Positions 26,465-39,539 of a stretch of 64,000 nt of DNA are shown in pieces (position 1 is the stretch's first letter; every line of letters starts with the position of its first letter). The notes under the pieces are model-generated. The model was given only the letters and a program-made list of their open reading frames with translations, did not search any database and had not been told where the DNA came from. Both the position numbers and the translations under genes were made by a program. Location: contig CM017571.1 in NCBI GenBank assembly GCA_007844125.1, forward strand, positions 33,412,113-33,476,112, written 5' to 3'. This stretch comes from Sinonovacula constricta (Eukaryota > Mollusca > Bivalvia > Cardiida > Solecurtidae).

Positions 26465-26765
26465 TAAGCAATAATAAGAATATATGACAAAGTTCCTATG
26501 AGCATTGCAACATGTATCAAACTGTGAAAAGGCACAGGACAAAGGTAGTTCACGTGCAAGCCAAGTGAAAGTAAGAACAAATTTGTTATGAGTCATTTAA
26601 CTAAAAGACCAAACCCGACAGTTACCGCCTTGGAACGGTCAGTCGGCAATACTGGACCGACTGGTGTGCTTAAACCGGTTTTACACAGCTCTAACCTCGC
26701 ACTTCCTGATGGGTTTCTCAAATGCAAGCAATGAAAAGAAAAATGATCTTTTTGACCATGCAAAG
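26465..26765 (-). repeat. Modular core repeat, copy 4 (head B, core, tail B)
   Basis: This is the most complete short form. On the minus strand it has head B (CATTGCTTGCATTTGAG), the core from AGGAAGTGCGAGGTT to GGTAACTGTCGGG, and tail B ending CTTTGTCATATATTCTTATT. The hairpin (26640-26663) keeps a 7-bp stem CAGTCGG/CCGACTG with a different loop from the 18 kb copy, so the stem is conserved while the loop drifts. There is no clear pol III promoter and no coding capacity. Confidence 0.8.
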
Positions 26766-28437
26766 GTACATTATTCAAGTTTAGTTTTAACGGGACATAC
26801 AATGTGACGAGACATTGTATAAATATATCAAAACTTAATAAATAACGCTTGATGGACTATATACAAATGTCTACTTCTAGCTTCATGATTCAAGTACGAA
26901 ACGGTTATAATATTATAAGGTCGATACGATGATGCATTTAATCTGTTTCACAAAATAGATGTTCTATGTTAATATATATCTTTGATTGTTGTTAAAAACT
27001 AAAATTTCCTTAAAGTTATATTATGAAAATATATTATTTAACTTATATACGTGCTAGCAAAACGAACATTTAACATGATTTGCGAAGCAATCAGGTAGAT
27101 TAATTTTTGCATGTGACGTTCTTTTACGGATAATATTCGACTAAAGAACCTGCTCTGTCAATATGTTTTGTAATGAATACTAAAATGTATATTTTGTTTA
27201 AAAAATGTATAGAACTAACCAGATATATTATTATTTCAGCTTGCCCAGAAATTATTTATTGAGATATAAAACACGCCTAATAAGAATGTTTAATAAATGG
27301 ATATGCTTTTGAAAATGTTGCAATAATTTTCAGTGTTGAATATTAAGTTTCAATCAGATATGAGAACATTAACTTAAATACATTTTAATGCTCACAAACA
27401 CTTTATATATGTTTTTAAAACTTTGCACTCATATACGTTGTCTGGTCAGTTTGGTGAAACGGTTACCTTTGAAGATTGATTAATTAACACAATTTAAAGT
27501 CTAAGTAAACGGAAGTGAATACTAAATGTGTTTTGTGGATGTAGTGTAGGAACAAATTGTAGCACATGAAACACGTGTTATTAAGTTTAATCTTTTCGTT
27601 ACCATTAAACATATAAAGATACCAGTTCTTTGTTGAGTTTATCCGTAAAGTGTGCAGCTTTTCTCAACATGTCTAAACTTTTAAAATTATGTACCAAAGC
27701 TGATTTTTAAGTCGTATTCTACATTATTGCCTTAGTAAACATTACCTTATGACAAACGCATAATTGAACTGGAATGGATGTGTAGAGATTTTCACTGATA
27801 GCTAGCCGCCTAATATTTAAAGTCCAATAATGCTCGGATAAACCAGATCAAGCTTTAAAATATAATTTTATGTACTATTGAATCTAATATACACAATAAT
27901 GAGCGAAAAATGGAATATCAACACTTCATACAATTCTGGGAATATATTATGGTTACTTGAATCTAATTGAAAGTCCCGCGAAAGCACATTGGAAATATGT
28001 ATTTGCCTCTTCAATAAACAGTGAAAATGCCCGAATGGACTGTAATAGATATTAACTGATGAGACATTTAATTTAACATCTATAATATATTAAAATAAGT
28101 AACTCGAATATGGTAAATTATATCGGTTTCATGTATATTTAAAATTCCAGACTTAAATGAACATTAGAAAATAAAAAAGCTAACGATATTAACCTTACTA
28201 TATTTAAATCCTTTCATTTAAAAAATGTTTGTTTTCATAAAGCGAATGGAACATTAATCAAAACAGTTAACATGCATATTTCACGCATCACGAATCTTTC
28301 TTACGTTTCTTGATTGTTAACATAATGTTAATGTCAACTAAGCGTTGTCTTTCTTTTATGGATTGCATGAGTGATTTTTACAAATGTTATATAAAACATT
28401 GGCATTTTTCGAGTTTTTCATTTGTTATCTAGATGAC
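26766..28437. other. AT-rich stretch, nothing recognised
   Basis: No gene, repeat copy or RNA signal recognised. Confidence 0.5.
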
Positions 28438-28447
28438 ATACAAATAT

Positions 28448-28631
28448 CTCAAGCTATTTCGGTTCAGAAGAACCTAACAATAGTAGAACCACTGTCGCAC
28501 TGTGGATCAACTGGAAGACCTTCCGACGTTAACTCTTTTGCCCCGAACGAGACTCGAACCCACGCGGTGGTCAGAGGCTCAAGAGAGTTACAATTCGGCG
28601 ACTCTACCAATAGTCACGGACAGGTGCCCCT
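28448..28631 (-). mobile_element. Short tRNA-derived SINE (184 bp) with 10-bp TSD
   Basis: On the minus strand the element starts at 28631 and has an A box (ACTATTGGTAGAG) and a B box (GGGTTCGAGTC), a complete pol III promoter. The 3' part ends with a small hairpin (GGTTC/GAACC, 28461-28474). The 10-mer ATACAAATAT flanks it exactly at 28438-28447 and 28632-28641. The tRNA-like cloverleaf is imperfect, so a functional tRNA is unlikely. No second copy was found in the window. Confidence 0.75.
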
Positions 28632-28641
28632 ATACAAATAT

Positions 28642-31263
28642 GTTTACAGATAATTTTATAATAAAGGAGCCTTAGAACAATGTTACATGTACAATGCGGA
28701 TGTCGTCAAAACCCCCGCGTGCATGTAATATATGATGTCATTTAAATCATCTTATCAGAACTTTTTCCATTTGCGGACGCAATTTAAAATATGTATGCTG
28801 CCAGAATTAAATTTTATCAGATGCCTTAAAACGAGTGGTTTCTATGAAATGGAATGTAATCCTTTATTAAAAGTCCAACGTATTTCAATATAATTCCTTG
28901 AACAGAAAACCATGATTTGTCCAAGATTATCTGCATGCACATCAATCACTCTCGCATTAGTTGTAGTACGAGTGTGGTTTCTTTGTGTTAGAACATTTTA
29001 TAGTCAAAGCTAAATACTTATGTAGCCTAAACATTTATTGTAAGATTTATATCAAACACAATGTGATGTCGTTTTATTCATGCATTACTTAGGAGCTCTT
29101 GAATACTTTAAACAGTATGATTATTGTATGAAAGCGTGAAAATAAGGAGTTTTAGTTTTGTGTTGTAATAAATCTTAGTTCACAATACGATTTTCTTGAT
29201 AATAATGAAAATTGTGTAAAATATTTCCTACGATACATTTTATGTCATCAAACGGTGGCTGTTTAACTCGAAAATGAAAGCTAAGGAGTCAATAAAACAT
29301 AACGTGTCCTGTAATAAATAAAATGCAATTTATTCATTTATATTTTAGACATGGTGTTTACTTTACTCAAAACAAAGCATTATCTCCTTGCTTAGTGACA
29401 CATATTAATTCGGCCGTCCCGGGTGATAGAATGAATGATCGTGTCCAAGGTCACCATATACCATCGTCTTCACAACTAGGGCGTTGTTTCTGGGACGATA
29501 TTGTTAACATGAAATGTTATCACATATTTGAAGTGATAACATCTGCATACGAAGTGATTTGTAATGTGTCTGCAAGTACACATCCCAATATGAACAATTG
29601 AAACAAATGTTTCCTGTATCCTACGAGCCCACAAAATCCACAATCTACCCATGCGATGACCTCCTAACTTGTACGCGAGTTAATTACGAGGAAACAGTGC
29701 AAAGGCTCTGTTAGTTGTTTAGACTTGCCAAACACTTGTATGAGTTTAGAAAATGAGGCGAATAATCACACGAGTCGCCGATACTCACAAGGAGCTCGTA
29801 CAAAATAGTTATTTTGTCTACAACCCGACTTCTATGAGAAATAGAGATAACTCAGATACAGTACTAACCTCTCATTGCCAGAAGATTTTCTCCAAGGCAA
29901 AAAGTATAGATTTAAAACCAAAATGACAGCCCTGACAGTAAGAACCCAATAGACGGTTGACTTCTTTTGCACTTAGGAACACATGCCGTTTGTTCGTGAC
30001 TAACTGTGGAACTGTCCCTCTAGAATGGACAATGATTCCTTGGTTTCAATCTTATTACATGAGTCTAAATTCCACCCCATTAAGTGGTTTATTTTGTTAA
30101 AGGCAGATTAAAGTTCGCACTTTCCAAAATACTTCGATATAAGGAGAAAATTATGAGTATACAAGAGAATATATATATATATTTATCAAATTGTTCATAT
30201 ATGGACATATTGCCAAAGCGCACCACGGTTTCTATTTTAATGATTATATACAAAAGCCAATTTTCTATTTCACTCAAAAACGTTTGTTCTGCATTCGAAA
30301 GTGAACAAGCTACTACACCTGAAGACACACTTCAATAAAGCAATGGTTTCCGATGGTACATAAAACTAAACATAAGACTGTAGACATACGCTTTAAGAAA
30401 AAGATGTAACAGTTTGTCTGTTGCTGTCAAGTAAATAAACATTAAAGCCTCGTACAATGTAAAGAATCATCCTCCACTTTTTAATGAATCTGATCACAAA
30501 ATAGTAAATCTGTCCATTTGATGCTGCCTATTGTAATAAATGTTGTGATCTGTAGTTTAAATTAATCAAATTCATCAAGGATAACAAATACACTTTTTAT
30601 AAGTTTATTAATTAGATACATACATACGTATATGTGACATGACATAATAGTTTTAACATATAAGTATACTTACAGAATAAATACAGAAATGATATAATGA
30701 GATATGCGATATGTAAGTGAACAAGCATTGAGACAAGCATACTGCATTTGACCTTATATGACGGCGCTTCCTTAAATAGCCTTTCAAAAAATGTCAGTTT
30801 TATGACACCCACCACTACACCCCACCGGTCGATGGTCACATTATAAGGAAATTTAAGATGGTATACACGTCTGACATAATTTGATATATGATATGATGTT
30901 CCTAATATAAGATTTAAATGTATAATATGCTCTAGCAGTTTAACAGTTGTAGTTATCAAGAACACGGTGACATTAGAATAATAACAGCTAGAACTTTGTA
31001 AATGAATCGTTCGTTAACGTTAATATCAGTCGTTACTAAATGCATGTTGTTTCAAAATGACGTTGTTCTCAGTCTGAACTGATGAACTGCTAAATTTTCT
31101 TTACCTAGAACCACACGCACAAAGTTATTATGTATGAAAAATGAATGGGTTTGTGCGATCTGCATGTGTCTAAACAAACTTGTATTGAGTTGAAGAGTGT
31201 TAATCAGCCATAATCTTCAGCTTGGTGCTCGCCGTCATAGTGTGTTTCGGCCCTAATCCAAGT
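28642..31263. other. AT-rich stretch, nothing recognised
   Basis: The phrase TGGCTGTTTAACTC at about 29259 also occurs at about 24013, too short to call an element. Overlapping open frames at 30084-30338 and 30612-30965 have no recognisable features. Confidence 0.45.
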
Positions 31264-31790
31264 TTATTCTGGCGGGTGTGTCCACTGTCTCACTGTGTGG
31301 TGACTAATGGCTTCCAGCAAGTTCTTTTTTTCATACGCTTTCTCACAAGATACTGTCAGCTTCTTCCCTGCTTCGAAACACAAAACGTTTTCTGGTCTCA
31401 ACCTGATCAATGAACAATACTTGGAAATACTAATCTCTTCCCTAAGTCCACGATCATGTTCCATCTGATGGTGACATCTAGAACTGATGCTTTCTGGGGT
31501 TGCTCTGACTAGGCATTTTCACCTCGCTTCAAAAATGGCCTCGCTGTGGGTTACCGTACTTTTGCGTACATTCTTCCTTTCACCTACTAGCCAGTCAGCC
31601 ACTTCTCTGAGGACAGAATCATGTCGCCACCGGTATCTTCCCTGTGTCACTGCTGTAGAACAAGAAGAAAGAACGTGCTCTAGAGAGACCGGTTTTGGGA
31701 TTGTCGTTAGTCCCCAACGACAAAGATTAGCAGGGAATGGCAAGAGATCATGAACCAACCTAAGGAGGAAGGACAATCCTAGAGGTTCAT
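31264..31790 (-). pseudogene. C-terminal fragment of a LINE-type reverse transcriptase protein
   Basis: The minus-strand frame from 31776 contains MSFLLRLVHDLLPFP followed by VTQGRYRWRHDSVLREVADW. This is the segment after the polymerase domain in a widespread family of retroelement proteins, where QGRYRWRHD is a hallmark. The Cys-containing zinc-binding stretch normally between these blocks is deleted. A further frame (31264-31464) may continue into the conserved C-terminal domain (LRPENVLCFEAGKKL) after a frameshift. No polymerase, endonuclease or 5' part is present, so this is an inactive fragment. Clade assignment would need an alignment. Confidence 0.75.
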
Positions 31791-32269
31791 ACTTCCAGAT
31801 GTCCTCGCAGGTAAACTTCCTGTCTATGGTGTTTCATGTAGTCCATGCTCCCTGTAATCTCATTTCTACTGCTTTTGACTTGTCGTGTATTTTCTTTTGG
31901 CCTCCTGACTGGATAATTTTAAGCAAATAATGATTATTTCTAGACATGGCAATCAAATACTATATCTATTCTGGATTAGAAGCCTACAAAAACACGCAAT
32001 CAATAATATCGGCTTGAATTTAAATGACGATGTCACATTTAAAATTTTTAATACACAGAAAAAAGCATAAGGAGGCAGTTCAGACGAAATTAAACTCAAA
32101 GCAAAATTAAAAGATATGTGCTTTAAACACACATAGATGCTGTGAGAAATAACATGATTATCTTAAAGGAGTATATGAAACTATTTAAAAAGGAAAATAA
32201 TACTAAAACAAATTTATTTTTACTTTGCAGCATCTTATACTTAAGTCTAACAGTGACTGCTAACATTTA

Positions 32270-32990
32270 TTTATGGTTAATGAATCATAGAACCTGTCAC
32301 ACTGACTAACAGGTCCTGGAGATCCTGAAGTTGCATCTCCGCTTCCCTTCTGACCAGATGAAAACCTGGCTCACTGCAACTGTAAAACAGTACACGTGCA
32401 TCTTCTGCTTTGGATCTAATTTGCTTGACATAATCACCTGGCTTGTGCTTGAGTATAAGCTTTGACATCTTGAACAGACCAGATCCAACAAGGCTTCAAA
32501 GAGCTTAATCTGGCATGATCAGGTCAATTTCTCCTAGGTCTATCTCACAAAACTACATTAGGTTCCCCTTAATTGCTTTCACAAAAACTTCCAAACCTCC
32601 AAAATCTCCAGCAAAATGCTTCAAATGAAATCCAGCAGCTGATTCAAAGCACTTTATATAAAGATATTCGCTTGATAAGGCATTCGGTTCACAGTTGACG
32701 GCTACACACTTTTCACTGCAACCGGCCATGCCGGTTTCGTGCACACAACCTCTGCGATCAGCACAGCTACCTACATGTATGCCGCTTTGAGTTTCGGGAC
32801 ACTTCTGTCAAGATTAATGTTGTTGTCGAACGAACTCCACCCAAACGGATAGCTTGCAGGTCAGTGATGTAACCAATACCATTCCTGATTTGCTCCCTAC
32901 CTTTGTCGTTCTTATCAGTTTCTGACCAACTACGCTTGGCGCCCTTTTGTCCTGCAAGCCTTGTGTAGATCGCCCTTTGACGCATTTGGC
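32270..32990 (-). other. Unrecognised transcript-like block
   Basis: This block is less AT-rich than its surroundings and carries three short minus-strand frames (32767-32985, 32553-32744 and 32277-32468). The last ends just before an AATAAA-like signal on the minus strand at about 32265. The order of frames and the terminal signal resemble a decayed processed transcript or a LINE/SINE 3' part. I recognise none of the peptides and found no second copy in the window. A host-gene 3' exon is the main alternative. Confidence 0.3.
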
Positions 32991-34324
32991 GCCGACGTCT
33001 CTGTTAACTCACTTACGGTTTTCAGGACATGAAAGACGGAGTATACTCATTGGAGTTAATAGTCTTCGAACTTAGGCAAAACTGAACTCCCTTGGTCAAA
33101 CCTCGTTAAAATTTGATATATCTACCCCAAATATTCTCTATCCCCAATATGGGATAAACTATGCTTGAAAGGACAAGGTACATGGTATCGCGCCCAGTGA
33201 TTTAATCATGTACCTAGTTTACTGCAATTAATCTGCCCTCGTCAAGGCTCTCAACCTTTAACGCACTTGACCAAAAGATCAATGGAATATACATCGCTTC
33301 AACGTGGCAACGTTTATTTTTTCGTTGTCCATCATAATAAACTATTTTTGGACAGCGACAATCTGACTTATATAGCCGTTTATGGCTGCAAAAGGCTTAT
33401 CGCAAGGCGATGTATTTGTCTCTGTCGTTTTCTGATCTTCTATTCTTCTATAAACTCTTCTCGCTAGGTTGCAGTCCATTAGCGATGCGCTGGAGCGCGA
33501 CGCCTATATTTGGAATGCTGAATGAAATTTGCACGTGGGAAAAGGTTATTTTCGAACTTTCTAGGTTACACGACACTAAATGAATTTGTTCTTTACTCCA
33601 TAGTAAATGTCACAACTTGGAAGCAATTTAACAGCACCGTTTCTTTGGGAACCCTAAAATTATACATTGTGAGAAAGACCAATGTGTTTGGTATTGCCGC
33701 ACATTTTCAATGCAATGATCTGTACAGGTCTATATGGATCAGTCCATTACTGAGCATAGGAGTGCAGTTATTTTGCATTTTTATAATTTATAATTCTAAT
33801 ATGATGTCTAAGCTTTGTTTTATACCAAATAGCATGAGATTATTAGCAAATACAAAAATATCTACATTAAAATATCATTAACAGAAAACTGTCCGGGGTA
33901 CTACTTCCGGTGCCTCCTAATTCGGTAAACGACGTTCTATTTTTTTAAAAATTTTATGTCTAACTTTTATGAAAACATGGTAAAAGCGAGAGATTTTGGT
34001 TTATTTCTTTTTATATAAAGAATGTTAACGTAATTGTACATGGACACTCTCTACACCCTTACCTACGAAAGTAGATGGGAATGCTCGTCGGTACATCCTT
34101 CTTTGTTCGGACTGCATGTTTACAAATTGAGATTACCTATTAGCAACAAAACAGTCCATAGCCAGAAAAAGTTTGTACTGAACGGTCTATTAAGTATGCA
34201 TGGTAAAATCTGACTTAAATGCAATGTAAAGATAAATTAACGATTTCTGTAAGGTCCCGCAAATCTAAAAAATAGCATTTTCAGTGCTTCCAGAGGACAG
34301 GAATGCTTTTATACCATCTCTTAA
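32991..34324. other. No gene recognised
   Basis: A less AT-rich patch lies at 33260-33520. A 119-codon open frame at 33522-33881 has an AT-rich, isoleucine- and serine-heavy composition and no known features. Confidence 0.4.
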
Positions 34325-34760
34325 GTGTTTGTGGTCAAGAGGTTAAGACTCTGGATAGGAGGGTTTCAAATTCAATCCCTTGCCCCGTCACAATAAGTTT
34401 TCAAAAGGATCTTATTAAAGATTCAAATGTTTAATTCACTTGCATACGTGAAACGTTCAACACACCAAGAAAGCGTTTATAATGTGTTTGAAGTGTTCTT
34501 GGTCAATAAATTAAGTTTATAGACTCAGGATAAGACGGTTCCGAATTCAAACTTTAGATCCGTTATGACAAGTTTAAAAAAGATATTGTTTACGATTTGA
34601 ATGATCATTCAAGAGACATTTGAAACACACCAAGAAAGCATTTATAACATAAATGAAAGTGTTCTTGGTCAAGAAGTTAAATTTATGGACACGAGATCTG
34701 AGGGTTCTGGGTTCAAACCCTAGACCTGAATGAGATTTATTTCTTGTCAAGGCCTTTATT
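34325..34760 (+). repeat. Tandem trimer of tRNA-like units, about 167 bp each
   Basis: Units begin at 34325, 34493 and 34659 (spacings 168 and 166). Each opens with GTGTT(T/C)(G/T)TGGTCAA followed by an A-box-like stretch, and later carries a B-box-like motif. The B box is best in unit 3 (GGGTTCAAACCC, about 34710) and degenerate in units 1 and 2. CACACCAAGAAAGC(G/A)TTTAT precedes units 2 and 3 at the same offset. This is a head-to-tail array of a tRNA-derived sequence in which one promoter remains close to consensus. Confidence 0.75.
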
Positions 34761-35087
34761 ACACGAACATTTTCCCAAAAAAAACAGAATATGTTCGGAC
34801 TAATTAGTACGCCCTTATAACCATATTTACTAGAAAGTAAAATCCTTCTTGGATAATAAGATTAATTATTTTTGTAGTTTTTTTTCCTCTATTGAATGAC
34901 ATATACTACCTTTCACTTGACAGCAACTTATGTATTCTTAATGTCAGCCCAGTGTGTAATTATAAACCACAGTAGCACATACTTAGGTAGTAACATTGCT
35001 TTGTTACAACACTTGTTCCATCATTCTGTCTTTGCTGATTCTCTCAGTTTGTTTCCATCCATTTCACTTTAAATGTGAGAAGTAGGT

Positions 35088-35202
35088 TAAGTTTAGGAAA
35101 TATTAATCATTGTTCTTTGTTTACATAATACTATTTTCCAGAAAAATACTATTAAGTTTAGGAAATATTAATTATTGTTCTTTGTATACAGAAAAATACT
35201 AT
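35088..35202. repeat. 65-bp tandem duplication
   Basis: TAAGTTTAGGAAATATTAAT(C/T)ATTGTTCTTTGT starts at 35088 and again at 35153. Both copies end with AGAAAAATACTAT, and the second lacks about 15 bases. Confidence 0.9.
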
Positions 35203-37017
35203 CTGAACAATAGTTATTTGTGCAATGAGGGGTTTCTGCACATTTGCAAATTCTGCTTGTACACTTTAATTATATTGTTAATTATAATAAATTTGGCACC
35301 TTTTTTCTACATATGTAACCTCTTGGAAGACCTATTAAATGGTATCGGGTTTTGTTGTTATTTTGTTTTAAACCGTTCTATGGTCTCAGGAATAGGCCTA
35401 TACGTTATAATACTTTTCCTCGAGATTTTTAGTATTATAATGAAGTTCAAAACCTTTAAGTAAAAAAACTTTCCAAATATGTCTTTATTACTTGCTCCCA
35501 TATTGTTTTAACCTGTTTACCTTTCATTTTATTTTCCAGTTTTTGCGTCGCATCAACGACTTTTCTTGTCCAAAAATATCATTCTGAATGATATGGACCT
35601 GACATTGATTTGCCTGTCCTGAATATAATATGATTTGCCTCTGCTACCGCAACCGCAGGCTGGACTATCGCTCTATCAGACTCGAAATATTGTTCAGAGA
35701 GATTTATACAGTACTCTTAAGGTAGATGCAAATGTAATGTTGGACTTCCAGTTGAAGAGTATCAGATTTGGGTTAAAATGCTTAACAACTTGCAACTTGG
35801 AGTTGAGGGTTAGAATCTCAGTATGGACACATATGGACAACTCTTTTTCTTCATACGTTTTCACTTTGACAATTATTTCTGCATCCCTTCACCAGGTTAA
35901 GAAGGAAACATATGCAGTTTTTTATTTTTTTATTTGTAATGTTATTTTTAATTGTATAATGTGTGTTAAATTTGATTGCAAATATGTTCAAAAGAATAAA
36001 AACCATGAGGTGAAATTATTTTATATCTTGCCGCATCAACAAGAATCTGTTTTGGGCAACTATGAAATAAATCGTTTGACAATCAACAGTTTGGGGATTT
36101 TTACCATAGCACAAGTAAGCAGAAACAAATGGTAAACTCAGTCTAGTCTTAAACGTGTTGGGTTTGTAAATAATTTATTACATATTTGGAATTGTTGTTA
36201 TTAGACAAATAAAGTAACATGTTTGGTTGGTTGGTCTGATGCTATAAATTGTATCTAAACGATACTCAATAGCAAAACACTTCTCCTAAAGAGGACATAA
36301 CCGAATATTTGAAGTTTTATTTTTTCCAGAAACAATACAAATGTTAGAAAAAAAACAACAACAACATATCTATAAATTCATGGATTGAGAATTTTCATAA
36401 AAATTGGCATACACGTCTATATTAAAGTACACAATCCATTAGTTGTAATAAAATTCAAATTTTGTATATTTTCTATTGCTCTTGCTTTACTTAAGCATAC
36501 AAATCAATGTTCAAATTATTTTCAAAAGGTATGTCGAAGTTTCATTAACACTTGTTTTAATTGTTTGCGTCACCTTTGAGTTTGGCTCAACTTTTTCTGG
36601 CTTAATAACAGCGTGTCTACGCTCATTATGTGATTTTTAAATATTATCTTCAGTTTTTCATGCGTACGTTTCGTGCGATTTTGTTGAAACTTATTAATTT
36701 GTGAATTTCTTAAAGTTTCAATAGTAAAACACATCATTTATAAAAACGAAGCACTTTAAAATGCATAACGAAATAAATATGGAAAAAGTAAATGCATTTT
36801 TTCTCTCATCTAGCCAGATGATTTTCAGCCATAACACTTCTGTAACAATATTCCTCATTTGCTTTGTGTTACCTTTCTAAAATGAAACTAAATTTTCCTT
36901 GTTATTCTGTCTTTCATAATTTACATACAAGTATCATTGAAAATGTTGGTAAAGGCTATTTATAATGTTTGTGACATACAAGTAGATAACTTCCAACTGT
37001 CATCAGGGTGATATAGA
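35203..37017. other. AT-rich DNA with remnants of two repeat families
   Basis: Hairpin-repeat relatives of 9405-9461 lie at 35541-35570 and 36553-36600. A tRNA-like remnant with a weak B box (GGGTTAGAATCTC) lies at 35742-35822. It sits inside a 166-codon open frame (35635-36135), which argues against that frame being a gene. Confidence 0.4.
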
Positions 37018-37190
37018 TACAAACACGTACTCACGACCACATTCATGCACACATACACACGCGCACGCGCGCCCACACATACAGACATGGACGCATGCAC
37101 GCACACGCACACACACGTATACATACATATACACATACATACACGCACATACGTATGCATACATACACACACATACGTACATACATCATA
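37018..37190. repeat. Degenerate CA/ACAT microsatellite
   Basis: Interrupted ACAC, ACGC and ATACAT repeats over about 170 bp. A Cys/Val-rich frame on the minus strand is an artefact. Confidence 0.95.
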
Positions 37191-39539
37191 ATAAAAGTGT
37201 CAATAACATACTAGCTCTCGGCGAAATAAAACACAAGTAAAAACAACGTTCCACATAATTCAATAATCTGCACGCGGCAAAACTATTTATAACAGCCATT
37301 AAGCTCGGAGTTTCCTTTTTTATATTTAAGTAAATAATTTGCTTACACATATATTCAGGCTAACTGTCCACAAACACTATATATTAATATTGATTGTGCA
37401 ATTGCAATAAAATGCACACAAAACAAATGATAACAAAACAATACCTATTATCTCTTCACAATACTGCGTTTTATTTTTACGTTTTGGATTATTAAAAAAA
37501 AATCTAGGTTTTCTGTCTTATTTGAAAATAATGTAATAATCTGTTTATCAAAACTAAAATAAACTAATTCCGTTTTAAAAAGAAATAAAATTAAACACAT
37601 TTATATTGTTAAATAAATTCAAAGACAATATAAACAAATACAAAACTCCTCTATTTCTCCAATTGTCTAAAAAATGGAGAGATCAAAGGTATTATTTATT
37701 AAATTTTATATACTTTATTACATATTTAGCTACCCGTGATGTTAAATGAAAATTCCACCATGCTACTGGTAGGAGACAAGGTGTGGTGTGGAAATTATAA
37801 AGACCGAGAAATAAGAAATATATGTAGCATAATCTGAATCACCGTGTATAACATGTCGGTCCCCTCTTTAGGGCACCAATTCCTCCTTAGTGGCATACAT
37901 TCATTCGTTTGAAAGCTATTAAGGGGTAATCTAGATAACACCCATAGCATTCTTAAATGACTTCTTATGAATGTAGATTTATAATGCCGCTCTTTGAGAA
38001 CTAACCGATGTCCTTAAAGTTCTTCTGATTGACATGTACCTACGTTTTCAGACATTTATTCCAATCGGAAAATGTATTTAATAGCATAACATGAGTATAT
38101 TGATAGAACGCCGGTAAATGACATGCCCGCAGCTTTGAGGGTCTAACAGGGTCTTTGGCGTAGATACGGTTTGATGTATGAATTCAGTCAAAAGTCATAT
38201 GTTTAAATATATGGATTTACGGGGCCATGTTAAAGAGAGAAAAGCAAATGGTTGCAAACAATTCACCATGACGGTGTACAAATTTGCCCGAGTTTCATCA
38301 TTATATAATGTAGTTCCTTCTCCGACGTGCGTGAATGGACATGTTAATAAGGATTAAGGACAATATTTCTTTAGCATACACCTTTCCCATGTAAATGCTG
38401 TGTGCTCTGACAACATTGGATTAGCTTCGACATGTTTAATAGAATTAAATCATGTACAACGCGTTTGGTACTCCTGGAACGTCAAGCTTTCCGAAACAAG
38501 GTTGCTGGTTTTAGCGGGTTGGGGAAAAGCTATCGCCATTCCACCTCTCCCACACTTTTTACATTTCCATTTAGTTCAACAAGGGCATGCATATTTCTTG
38601 ACCTAACGAATACCACTTTTTCGATTGTAACCCCCATTCTTATGCACTGCTAACTAAAGACTATTGGATCATTTTTATAAAATGAAGTTTAGGGACTACA
38701 TAAATAAAATCTACCATACAGAAGAAGATATCTTTATTGTTATACGCCGTGAGAATATTAATGATAATTCACTTGTTAAATGTCGTTAAATTGTGGGAAA
38801 TATTTTATGTAAAAAGGAAGGGGTTTACAATAACCACATAAGAAAGGTTACGATGTGATATTTTTGGTATTAAAACTACCTATATTATAATTATAAGGCT
38901 ATGTTTGAACATTCCTTATAAAGAACAGACTAGCAAGGTTAAAATATAGCTTTTTATGAACGAAACAGAAAATATTGAAGAACAGTCATGAAAGGTTATC
39001 AGACAGAGTTCTACAACATTTTAGATCAGCTATATTTTACAATGACTACTAAAGAACAGACATGGGAGGTAATTTGGCGGATTTAGAAAAGAAATACTCA
39101 TTACCATTCATGAGAGGGTACTGGACAGAGTCTGGACAATAATTATAGCGTAACATGCATATATATATTTATATATTTTGATAAACTTATGCAAAATGTT
39201 GCCACATGACACAATTAATCGATGGAATGCAACGCCCTAAATGCTATTCCTTGGGACGCGGTTAGCCATAACGCTAATCTTTGGAACATGTTCACCACTG
39301 TTTTTTACATTTGACAGCTCCGACAAAAAGAGAACTTGTAAACGCGTGTTTTTATTAGACAATTGGCGTAATTTGAAGTTATTAGTACTAGTACTAGAGA
39401 ATTATGTTTATAATAGTTTATAAATAAATGCTTTTAGCAATAGTACAGCGTGTAGAGTCTAAATATGGTTGTTAAGTTGATTAAAATATGATTCAAAGAA
39501 AGTCCGTCAAGGGTAAAAATAAGCATGTTCCATGTTCCT
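37191..39539. other. AT-rich stretch, nothing recognised
   Basis: A less AT-rich patch at 38440-38580 gave no recognisable protein. Nothing else seen. Confidence 0.45.

Noticed and set aside
30612..30965. 117-codon open frame as a gene
   Set aside because: AT-rich composition, no known motif, and overlapping open frames nearby on the other strand suggest chance.
34325..34760. CRISPR-like array
   Set aside because: Units are long, tRNA-like and only three; the sequence is clearly eukaryotic.
35110..35463. 117-codon hydrophobic open frame as a membrane protein
   Set aside because: It starts inside a tandem duplication; Phe/Ile/Leu richness follows from AT-rich sequence.
35635..36135. 166-codon open frame as a gene
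   Set aside because: It runs across a tRNA-like remnant and low-complexity AT-rich DNA, has no recognisable domain and no splice or promoter context.
37018..37172. Cys/Val-rich peptide gene on the minus strand
   Set aside because: Encoded by a degenerate CA/ACAT microsatellite.
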